This document shows, piece after piece, positions 57,718 to 64,000 of a DNA stretch of 64,000 nt. The stretch is from contig CANQKF010000006.1 in assembly GCA_947624445.1 (NCBI GenBank), positions 24,888 to 88,887 on the forward strand. Reading direction: 5' to 3'. Source of the DNA: an uncultured Clostridia bacterium (GTDB lineage Bacteria > Bacillota > Clostridia > Christensenellales > Borkfalkiaceae). The notes beneath the pieces were generated by a model. That model was not told where the DNA came from, did not search any database, and worked only from the letters and a program-made list of their open reading frames with translations. The position numbers and the translations under genes are program-made. The number at the start of each line of letters is the position of its first letter. Within the stretch, counting starts at the first letter, position 1.

Positions 57718-58497
57718 ATGAAAATCAAATGGTATGGCACGGCGTCGCTCCTGCTCGAAAGCGGAGATACCCGCCTCTTATTCGATCCTTACTGCAAAGA
57801 ATATTCCAAGGGGCTCCCGCCGGTGCCCGAAGCGGAGGCAACGACCGCGGAGGCGATCTTCATCACCCATCCGCACCTCGACCATTTCAGCGACATCGAC
57901 CGCTTTTCCCAAGGGGCCGTGCGCAGGGTGTACGTCTCGGAGAACGGCATACGGCGGGCCCGCGAAAACGGGCACGACGCGACGCGCATGCAGGCGATCT
58001 CTCCCGGCGACCGCTTCGAGATCGGGCCCTTCACCGTGAAAGTTTTTCAGAGCCGTCACTGTGTGTTCGACGCGGGCACCGTGCTCGGCGTGCTCTTCTC
58101 CCCCAAGACCTATTTCTGCCATTTCAGGTCGGGCGTGGCGCTCTTCAAAGGCGTGCGGCGCTACAAGATCGCGGGGGACGTATATGCGTTTGAGGTCACC
58201 GACGGCGAAAAGCGCGTGATGATCCTCGGTTCGGCGGGGCGCAGCAAAAAGACGGCGTATCCCACGGGCTGCGATCTGCTCGTCTTTCCCTATCAGGGGC
58301 GGACGCGCATGCACCGCTACATGCGCAAGTTCCTGCGCCTCTTCGCCCCCAAGGGCGTGATGATCGACCACTTCGACAACGCCTTCCCGCCCTTCACGCA
58401 CAAAATGAACACCAAAAAGTTTGCGAAAACGGCGCAAAAGGAGCTCCCGGGCGTCAGGACGATCGTCCCGACCGAGGGCAGGTGGTACGAGGTGTGA
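57718..58497 (+). CDS. Metallo-beta-lactamase-fold hydrolase (UlaG-like)
   Basis: 259 aa. MKIKWYGTASLLLESGDTRL start, metal motif FITHPHLDHFSDID (HxHxDH, about residues 49-60), later FQSRHCVFD (His), and GVMIDHFDNAFPP (Asp/His). Resembles UlaG-type lactonase/phosphodiesterase proteins. Its last 44 bases overlap the convergent PPTase gene. GGGGAAC precedes the ATG. Confidence 0.88.
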   Translation: MKIKWYGTASLLLESGDTRLLFDPYCKEYSKGLPPVPEAEATTAEAIFITHPHLDHFSDIDRFSQGAVRRVYVSENGIRRARENGHDATRMQAISPGDRFEIGPFTVKVFQSRHCVFDAGTVLGVLFSPKTYFCHFRSGVALFKGVRRYKIAGDVYAFEVTDGEKRVMILGSAGRSKKTAYPTGCDLLVFPYQGRTRMHRYMRKFLRLFAPKGVMIDHFDNAFPPFTHKMNTKKFAKTAQKELPGVRTIVPTEGRWYEV

Positions 58498-58993
58498 GCG
58501 GACCGAGCGGGATGAGCGCGCAGGGCGCGGGCTCCCGCGTGCAGAGGCAGAGGAGAACGTCCTCCACCTGCGCGTGCGCAAGGCATACGCCCGTATCCGC
58601 GCCGTCGAGGAACATCCGCCCCCGCGCATATTCGAGGCGGGGGAGCAGGGCGGCGAGCGTGCTCCCGCAAAACTTCACATAGGCCTCCTTCGCCGTCCAG
58701 AGGCGGAAGAAGTCCTCCTCCCGTTCCCGCGGGGTGAGCCGCGCGCGGAGCGCCTCCGTCTTGCGCGGGATCCGCCGCTCGGCGTCGAGCCCCATTTCGC
58801 AGTCTCCGAATGCCACGGCAACAAAGCCGCGCGTATCGGTGAGATTGAAAAAGGGGGCACCCTGTGTGCGAAAAAAGGGCTTTCCGTGGGGATTTTTTGC
58901 GAGCGCGGGAAGGAACGATTCGGCGTGTTCGCGGGCGAGCGCCGCGGCAAAGAGCGCTTCGGGCGTCCCCGCAAACGTGTAGTAGATCTTCAT
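58454..58993 (-). CDS. 4'-phosphopantetheinyl transferase (Sfp-like)
   Basis: 179 aa. Transfers phosphopantetheine from CoA to carrier proteins. Motifs: GKPFFRTQGAPFFNLTDTRG, MGLDAERRIP (GxDxE-type, metal Asp), FFRLWTAKEAYVKFCG (WxxKEAxxK). Short for Sfp (~220 aa). No carrier protein or NRPS/PKS gene is near. ATG 58993 lacks a ribosome site and sits at the predicted transcription start, so leaderless. Confidence 0.87.
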   Translation of the reverse strand: MKIYYTFAGTPEALFAAALAREHAESFLPALAKNPHGKPFFRTQGAPFFNLTDTRGFVAVAFGDCEMGLDAERRIPRKTEALRARLTPREREEDFFRLWTAKEAYVKFCGSTLAALLPRLEYARGRMFLDGADTGVCLAHAQVEDVLLCLCTREPAPCALIPLGPLTPRTTCPRSGRSS

Positions 58994-59000
58994 GGAAAGC

Positions 59001-59029
59001 AGTGTACCATAAAGGAGAAAAAATGTCAA
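59001..59029 (-). promoter_or_regulatory. PPTase promoter, -35 inside the divergent gene
   Basis: Minus strand: TTGACA (59029-59024), 17 bp, TACACT (59006-59001). The -35 overlaps codons 1-3 of the gene starting at 59023. Confidence 0.78.
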
Positions 59030-59472
59030 CAGAGCGCGGAGCGCGGGCCGGAGAATTGTTTTTGGAAGGAAAGAATTGCGCGCAGGCGGTGATGCTCGCC
59101 TTTGCGGAGGAGCTCGGCGCAGATCCCGCGTTCGTCGCGCGCGTCGCCCTGCCCATGGGCGGCGGTATGGGGCGGCTGCGGGAGACCTGCGGCGCCGTCT
59201 CGGGCGCGGCGATGTGTTTGGGGCTGCTCTTCCCCGAGGGCGACAGGGCGCAGATCTATCCCCTCGTGCAGGAATTCGCCGAAAAGTTCCGCGCGGCGCA
59301 CGGGAGCATCCGCTGCGGCGAACTGCTCACGGGCGCGGGCATCGCCGCGGACCGCACGCCCGTCCCCGAAGCGCGCACGGCGGCGTACTACAAAAAGCGC
59401 CCCTGCCCCGAGCTCATCGCCTCGGCGGCGGATCTCCTCGAGGAAGTCGTCCGCGCCCACCGCGGCGCATAA
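59023..59472 (+). CDS. C_GCAxxG_C_C family redox protein
   Basis: 149 aa. Family pattern of spaced cysteines: EGKNCAQAVMLAFAEEL, GGGMGRLRETCGAVSGAAM (GCAxxG-like), SIRCGELLTG, and KRPCPELIASAADLL. Thought to bind metal or take part in redox; function not established. AAAGGAGAAAAA precedes the ATG. The start region overlaps the divergent PPTase promoter. Confidence 0.88.
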   Translation: MSTERGARAGELFLEGKNCAQAVMLAFAEELGADPAFVARVALPMGGGMGRLRETCGAVSGAAMCLGLLFPEGDRAQIYPLVQEFAEKFRAAHGSIRCGELLTGAGIAADRTPVPEARTAAYYKKRPCPELIASAADLLEEVVRAHRGA

Positions 59473-59501
59473 TTTGCCGCGCGATCGCAAATGCTTGTTG
59501 T

Positions 59502-59894
59502 ATGAAACGTATGCTGGCGGTCGCGCTTTTTTGCGCCCTTTTGCTCTCGGGCTGCACGGTCTCGAAGATGAGCACCCTCGAGGAGCTCTCGAAGCCCTTC
59601 ACGGGCGTCTATGAATGCACCCGCATGACCTACGGCGGCGAGGAGGCGGCGCTCGGGAAATGCACCCTCGAACTTGCATACGGGGGCGGCTTTTGCGTGC
59701 ATTACGCCCTCGAGAGCGGGGCGGAGGGGAGCATCGAGGGGACCTATTCCGCCGATCCTTCCCGCGGGGAGATCACCTTCACGGCGCCCTTCGGGCGGCG
59801 GCGCGTCTCGAGGACGTTTCCGATGCGGGAGGGGAAGATCGCCGTCGAGGAGATCGTGCTCGGCAAGCTCCTCCGCGCCGAATTTTCCAGATAA
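59502..59894 (+). CDS. Small lipoprotein
   Basis: 130 aa. MKRMLAVALFCALLLSGC signal with lipobox LSGC (Cys 18), then a beta-rich domain (FTGVYECTRMTYGGEEA; GSIEGTYSADPSRGEITFTA) resembling a small lipocalin-like or DUF-type fold. No clear ribosome site. 29 bp after the previous gene, so perhaps co-transcribed. Confidence 0.75.
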   Translation: MKRMLAVALFCALLLSGCTVSKMSTLEELSKPFTGVYECTRMTYGGEEAALGKCTLELAYGGGFCVHYALESGAEGSIEGTYSADPSRGEITFTAPFGRRRVSRTFPMREGKIAVEEIVLGKLLRAEFSR

Positions 59895-59919
59895 TTTCAC
59901 AAAACCTTTGAACAAACGT

Positions 59920-59948
59920 TTGCAAGAAATTCCCGTTTGTGGTAGAAT
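59920..59948 (+). promoter_or_regulatory. Promoter of the helicase gene giving a leaderless transcript
   Basis: TTGCAA (59920-59925), 17 bp, TAGAAT (59943-59948). ATG 59955 is seven bases after the -10. Confidence 0.8.
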
Positions 59949-59954
59949 GGGGGC

Positions 59955-61223
59955 ATGGACAGGAGCGCCGTGTCGCGAGTTCCCGCGTTGACTTCCGATC
60001 AAGCCGAGGCGGCGGAGCTCATCGAGGAGTGGTTTTTCCATCTGAATACGCAGATCTTTGTGCTGTGCGGCTATGCGGGCACGGGGAAAACCTTCCTCGT
60101 GGACTACATCGTGCGCAAGCTCGGGCTGGTGCCCGGGGAGAGCGCGGCGTTCATCGCCCCCACGGGCAAGGCGGCGAGCGTGCTCATCCGCGGCGGCACG
60201 CCCGCGGGCACCGTGCACAGCCTCATCTATACGCGCGAGGAGGACATCGAAGTCAACGAGGACGGCGAGGTCATCTCCGAGCGTTTTTTGCGCTTTGTGC
60301 GCAAGGAAAAACTGCCCAAGGAGCTGAAACTCATCGTCGTGGACGAGACCTCCATGGTCTCGGACGACGTGCTCAAAGATCTACTCTCCTTCGGCGTGAA
60401 GTGCCTCTTCTGCGGCGATCCCGCCCAGCTTCCCCCCGTGGGCGGCACGAACACGCTGCTCACGATGCCCGTCGTCACCCTGAAGGAGATCGTGCGGCAG
60501 GAGCGGGCGAACCCCATCATCGGGCTCTCCCGCGCGATCCGCGAGGGGGAACTGCCCGCCTACGGCGTCTACGGGGACTGCGCCGCCGTCATTCCCGCAA
60601 GGACGTTCACGGGCGAAACGCGGCGAAGGCTGCTCATGCAGGCCGATCAGGTCATCGTCGGCACCAACCGCACCCGCGCCCGCCTCAACCGCGAGATGCG
60701 GGGCTATCTCGGCGTGCCCGCGGAGGCGGAACTGCCCATCGACGGCGAGAAACTCATCTGCACCCTCAACGATTGGTCCAAGCCCCTCGACGAACGGGGG
60801 GATTTCCACCTCGTCAACGGCATCATGGGCAGGTGTTATAGGGTCCGCCCGCAGGAGGACGGGCTGGGGCAGCTCGATTTCCGCCCCGATTTCCTGCCCG
60901 ATCTCCTCGAGGACCTGCCCTTCGATACGGGCGTCTTTCGCACGGGGCGATACTACCACGGCTACGGCGCCAAGGCGTGTCTGCTCGAGGGCGGGACGCT
61001 CGTCCATGAGGACAACATCGCCTATCTCCGACGGCTGCGCGTGAAGCGGGAGGACACCATTTGCCGCTTCGAATTCGCCTATGCCGTCACCTGCCACAAG
61101 GCGCAGGGCTCGGAATACGATTCGGTCGTCGTGTTCGATGAGAGCCGCTTTTTCGAGGAGGGGCGGAGCTGGCTGTATACCGCCGTCACGCGGGCGAAGA
61201 AGAAGCTCGTCATCGTCCGTTAG
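59955..61223 (+). CDS. RecD/Dda-like superfamily 1 helicase
   Basis: 422 aa. Walker A LCGYAGTGKTFLVDYIV (about residue 37), FIAPTGKAASVL (Ia), LIVVDETSMVSDDVL (II), GDPAQLPPVGG (III), IVGTNRTRARLNREM (IV), YAVTCHKAQGSEYDSVVVF (V/VI) and YTAVTRAKKKLVI. Short and lacking RecD2's N-terminal region, so closer to phage Dda-type or stand-alone RecD-like helicases. Likely a 5'-3' DNA helicase in repair or replication restart. Confidence 0.9.
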   Translation: MDRSAVSRVPALTSDQAEAAELIEEWFFHLNTQIFVLCGYAGTGKTFLVDYIVRKLGLVPGESAAFIAPTGKAASVLIRGGTPAGTVHSLIYTREEDIEVNEDGEVISERFLRFVRKEKLPKELKLIVVDETSMVSDDVLKDLLSFGVKCLFCGDPAQLPPVGGTNTLLTMPVVTLKEIVRQERANPIIGLSRAIREGELPAYGVYGDCAAVIPARTFTGETRRRLLMQADQVIVGTNRTRARLNREMRGYLGVPAEAELPIDGEKLICTLNDWSKPLDERGDFHLVNGIMGRCYRVRPQEDGLGQLDFRPDFLPDLLEDLPFDTGVFRTGRYYHGYGAKACLLEGGTLVHEDNIAYLRRLRVKREDTICRFEFAYAVTCHKAQGSEYDSVVVFDESRFFEEGRSWLYTAVTRAKKKLVIVR

Positions 61224-61265
61224 CGGGGTTTGCCCGCCGCGGATGAAATTTTTTTGCAAAACCGG

Positions 61266-61293
61266 TTGACTTTTTGCAAAAAATCTGTATAAT
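61266..61293 (+). promoter_or_regulatory. Promoter of the MATE leader
   Basis: TTGACT (61266-61271), 16 bp, TATAAT (61288-61293). Confidence 0.7.
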
Positions 61294-61299
61294 TACAGG

Positions 61300-61614
61300 A
61301 AAGAGCAGGGGATAAAAACGGCCGTTGAAAGGTTCTATGTGAAAATCAAATGCGATCGGCCGGAAGGTATCGTTGAGCGATTCGCGAAATATTATAAAGA
61401 CGCGCCGTAAATTGCTGAAATATTATAAGAAAATATAGTGGAAATACGCGATCTGGCCCCCATATTCGGGCGGGAGACGTTGCGGCAATCGCTTTTTGCC
61501 GGCGATATTTCCTTTTTTATCAAAGTTTTTTGATGCGCGCACACGGCGCGCGGAAGAACGACGACACATGTGACGGCATGTGCCTTTTTTGGCGGAAAAA
61601 GATCGGAGGCGGAT
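61300..61614 (+). other. Long leader of the MATE gene; possible attenuator
   Basis: About 315 nt between promoter and ATG. It holds a possible 23-codon ORF (GTG 61340: VKIKCDRPEGIVERFAKYY...), a repeated GAAATATTATAA, a hairpin in GCAATCGCTTTTTGCCGGCGAT, and a small stem CACATG / CATGTG followed by T6 (61565-61590) just before the ribosome site. I cannot match it to a known riboswitch. Confidence 0.45.
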
Positions 61615-62988
61615 ATGCAAGAGACGGAAAACACCGAATATTTGGGGAAGGAAAAACTATCGAAGCTCATGCTTCGGTTCTCCATTCCCTGCATTCTTTC
61701 CCTCCTCGTGGGGGCGCTCTATAATATCGTAGACCAGATCTTCATCGGGAACAGCGAACTCTCCACCCTCGGCAACGCGGCGGCGGGGGTCGTCTTTCCC
61801 ATCTTTATCATCGCACAGGCGTTTGCGTGGTGCTTCGGCGACGGCTGCGCGGCTTACCTCGATCTCTGCCAGGGGAAGGGGGATACGGAGCACTTGCACC
61901 GAAGCATCGGCACGGGCGTCGTCGTCACCTTCGCGGTGAGCCTGCTCCTCCTCGCGCTCTTCTATCCCCTGCGCACGCCCCTCCTCATGCTCTTCGGGGC
62001 CTCGGAGCACAGCATCGGCTACGCGACGGAGTATTTCAACATCGTCCTCGGCTTTTTCCCGCTGTTCATGCTCTCCAACATGATGAACGCTGTGATCCGC
62101 GCGGACGGCAGCCCGTCGTGGTCGATGGCGTCCATGCTCGCGGGGGCGATCGTCAACCTCATCCTCGATCCCGCCTTCATCTTCGGCGCGAAGTGGGGCA
62201 TGGCGGGCGCCGCTTGGGCGACGGTCATCGGGCAGACCGTCTCCTTCCTCGTCTCGCTCGTCTATTTCGTGCGCTTCACCAAGACGTTCCGACTGACCCT
62301 CAAGAGCTTTCTGCCCGACTTCAAGATCTTTGCGCACGCCTTAAAACTCGGGGCGTCCTCCTTCATCACGCAGATGAGCATCGTGCTCATCTCGCTCGTC
62401 TGCAACATCATGCTCGCAAAATACGGCGCGCAGTCGCACTACGGCGCCGATATCCCCATCGCCGTCATCGGCATCGAGAGCAAGGTCTTTACCATCGTCA
62501 TCAACATCGTCGTCGGCATCGTCCTCGGCTGCCAGCCCATCCTCGGCTACAATCTCGGCGCGGGAAACACAGACCGCGTGAAAAAACTCTACCGCAACAT
62601 CCTCCTGTGCACGGTCGCCATCGGGCTCGCCTTCACCGTTTTGTTCGAAGCCGCCCCGCGCGCCGTCATATCGCTCTTCGGTTCGCCGACGGATATCGAA
62701 AACCCAGAGGACTATTGGATCTTCGCCGAAAAGACCTTCCGCATCTTCCTCTCCTCCATCACGCTTACCTGCGTCATCAAAATGACCTCCATCTTCTTCC
62801 AGGCGGTGGGCAGACCGGTCCGCGCGGTCCTCTCGTCGCTCGTGCGCGACGTCGTCCTCTTTGTGCCGCTCCTCTGCCTCTTCCCCGTCTTTTGGGGCGT
62901 AGAGGGCGTTCTCTACGCCGCGCCCGTGGCAGATAGCGCCGCCCTCATCCTGACCGTGATTCTTACGTTGACATATTTTAAATCATAG
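61615..62988 (+). CDS. MATE-family multidrug/cation antiporter
   Basis: 457 aa, 12 hydrophobic helices. MATE features: LSKLMLRFSIPCILSLLVG, ALYNIVDQIFIGN, then GLGACQP-like GIVLGCQPILGYNLGAGN in the second half. DinF/NorM-like efflux driven by Na+ or H+. ATG 61615 has GGAGGCGGAT upstream. Long, possibly regulatory leader. Confidence 0.93.
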   Translation: MQETENTEYLGKEKLSKLMLRFSIPCILSLLVGALYNIVDQIFIGNSELSTLGNAAAGVVFPIFIIAQAFAWCFGDGCAAYLDLCQGKGDTEHLHRSIGTGVVVTFAVSLLLLALFYPLRTPLLMLFGASEHSIGYATEYFNIVLGFFPLFMLSNMMNAVIRADGSPSWSMASMLAGAIVNLILDPAFIFGAKWGMAGAAWATVIGQTVSFLVSLVYFVRFTKTFRLTLKSFLPDFKIFAHALKLGASSFITQMSIVLISLVCNIMLAKYGAQSHYGADIPIAVIGIESKVFTIVINIVVGIVLGCQPILGYNLGAGNTDRVKKLYRNILLCTVAIGLAFTVLFEAAPRAVISLFGSPTDIENPEDYWIFAEKTFRIFLSSITLTCVIKMTSIFFQAVGRPVRAVLSSLVRDVVLFVPLLCLFPVFWGVEGVLYAAPVADSAALILTVILTLTYFKS

Positions 62989-63028
62989 GACCTCGTCCTC
63001 CTTGCAAAACTGAAATAAACTATAGCGT

Positions 63029-63061
63029 CCCCCGCCCGATGTACTCGTGCGGGGGCTTTTT
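63029..63061 (+). terminator. MATE terminator
   Basis: CCCCCGC / GCGGGGG (63029-63035 / 63049-63055), then T5; preceded by TATAGCGT, a weak copy of the dispersed motif. Confidence 0.8.
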
Positions 63062-63300
63062 ATATGTCCCGCCCTACTTGTCATTCAGAGGGGAGAGGGG
63101 GCATAGCCCCCGAAGAATCCCGATGGTCGATGTTGGAAAACGTTCCGCGACCCAAGCCCCACCCCTCGAGGGGTGGGCAAGAACCAAGGACCTGACGGAA
63201 TGAAATATCGCCCCCGCGCACTTATGCGGGTTGCGGTAGGGATTCTATGGATAAGCGGTTTGGCGGTTAGTCAAACCGCTTATTCGGTGTCCATCCCGTG
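63062..63300. repeat. Repeat-rich junction before the recombinase
   Basis: No gene. Contains GTCATTCAGAGGGG ... GAAGAATCCCGATGG (63080-63126), a form typical of dispersed short repeats; a 20-bp perfect palindrome CCCACCCCTCGAGGGGTGGG (63158-63177); and an 11-bp-arm hairpin TAAGCGGTTTG / CAAACCGCTTA (63252-63282) just past the recombinase stop. Looks like the edge of a mobile element. Confidence 0.55.
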
Positions 63301-63990
63301 TTAAGCGGCTTCTTCCTGCGCAAGGTCGGAAATTACTCCCACGCAGTTGTAGATGATTTCCACCGCCTGTGTCCGCTTGCCGCCGTCAACCTTCCGCTTC
63401 TCATGCACGATCACTTTTTCAATGAACTCTCGCACGATTTCTGGCGTCAGCTCCGTGATTTCCGTGTACTTCCGCACAATGCGCATGAAGCGCGTCACGT
63501 TGTCGGACTGTTCCTTTGCTTTTGCTAATATTTCCTGCAATTCTCGGATCCGCGCAGTCAGCTTTTCCTGTTCTTCCTCATACTCCTGCGAAAGTTTGCG
63601 GAAGCGTTCGTCGGAGAGGTTGCCGTTCACCTTGTCCTCATAGAGGTTTCGGATGATACGGTCGAGAGTTTGTACTCGCTGTTCTGCGGTTTCTTTCTCT
63701 TGTGCGGAAGCCAAAAGTTTCTTCCTGCTCTCCTTATCGGCGTTCTGCTTTATCAGAGCCAAGAACTCACTTTCCCTGTCGGTCGCCATAGCGAATACCC
63801 GCTGTAAGTCTGCAAGCACAACTTTTTCCACGGCTTCCACCTTGATTTGATGGGAAGTGCAGGTTCTCTTCTTCTTTTTCCGATACGAAGAGCAGTTGAA
63901 ATACTCTTTCTGCTTCATCCCCTTAAAAGAACTCATTGAGGAAAACGAGGATCGGAAATAAAATATGAACTCGCGCATTTTGTTTTTGGA
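63301..63990 (-). pseudogene. Large serine recombinase, C-terminal part only (disrupted or partial)
   Basis: The frame gives the zinc-ribbon end (EYFNCSSYRKKKKRTCTSHQ), a long coiled coil (AEQRVQTLDRIIRNLYEDKV, EEEQEKLTARIRELQEIL) and a DUF4368-like tail (YTEITELTPEIVREFIEKVI, HEKRKVDGGKRTQAVEIIYN). This is typical of the C-terminal third of Tn4451/Tn1549-type resolvase-invertase recombinases. The same frame has a TAA at 63993-63991, and residues before KQKEYFNC do not look native. So the catalytic domain is either out of frame or lost. Confidence 0.8.
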
Positions 63991-64000
63991 TTACGACGGC

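Noticed and set aside
1..64000. tRNA, rRNA, SRP RNA or CRISPR array
   Set aside because: No T-loop-like GTTCGAATCC words, no clover-leaf candidates, no rRNA stretches and no regularly spaced direct repeats were found by reading.

Overview
The window is a GC-rich (roughly 60 %), densely coded chromosomal segment of a low-complexity-envelope Firmicute. Clostridial affinity is suggested by several blocks: smc-ftsY; ylxM-ffh-rpsP-khpA; tig-clpP-clpX; mcsA-mcsB-clpC; an MsmX-type ABC ATPase; a spoIIA/sigB-like sigma operon; CotF-like coat proteins; a SpoVB-like flippase; and many Gram-positive lipoproteins. An uncultured gut lineage (for example Christensenellales/Borkfalkiaceae) is a guess from style and gene content only. 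No rRNA, tRNA or CRISPR was seen.

Layout. 1-8.5 kb holds the SMC C-terminus, FtsY, YlxM, Ffh, S16 and KhpA, interrupted by a membrane-protein/XRE regulator pair. 8.5-18.6 kb holds pgi, a tyrosine-phosphatase lipoprotein, a 1218-aa lipoprotein, a flippase, a LysM protein and a Cys-rich protein. 18.7-30.4 kb holds cysK, rqcH, tig-clpP-clpX, a repeat-built 1002-aa lipoprotein, an MsmX-like ATPase and a small conserved protein. 30.5-38.6 kb holds a His-rich metal exporter, an ADH-fold protein, a HAD phosphatase, a STAS / kinase-like / sigma / kinase-like operon, a PucR-type regulator, an S41 protease and two small hypotheticals. 38.6-43.1 kb holds a cysteine desulfurase divergent from a DUF3343 protein, nth, two CotF-like proteins, two tiny charged proteins, a left-handed beta-helix protein and a second XRE pair. 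43.1-53.2 kb holds ychF, argS, gph, a rubrerythrin, membrane proteins and mcsA-mcsB-clpC without an adjacent ctsR. 53.2-61.2 kb holds a third XRE pair, an SGNH lipoprotein, ung, mtnN, a ferritin-like protein, an MBL-fold protein, a PPTase, a C_GCAxxG_C_C protein, a lipoprotein and a RecD/Dda-like helicase. 61.2-64 kb holds a MATE transporter with a long leader, then repeat-rich DNA and the C-terminal part of a large serine recombinase.

Most unusual signal. Three unrelated loci (about 4.1-5.7, 42.5-43.1 and 53.2-53.9 kb) share one design: a small XRE regulator divergent from one cargo gene, inverted-repeat operators between them placed on the promoter elements, and the whole pair bracketed by two direct copies of the same terminator hairpin (37/37, 34/34 and 35/36 bp). 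The hairpin differs between loci but matches within each locus. This looks like compact regulator-cargo cassettes that duplicated a terminator when they arrived.

Two genome-style features also stand out. At least five genes have a good -35/-10 with 17-bp spacing and the start codon exactly at the predicted transcription start (leaderless mRNAs). A degenerate intergenic motif, TTTTATCgActAcrTCCCCC, recurs about ten times in both orientations.
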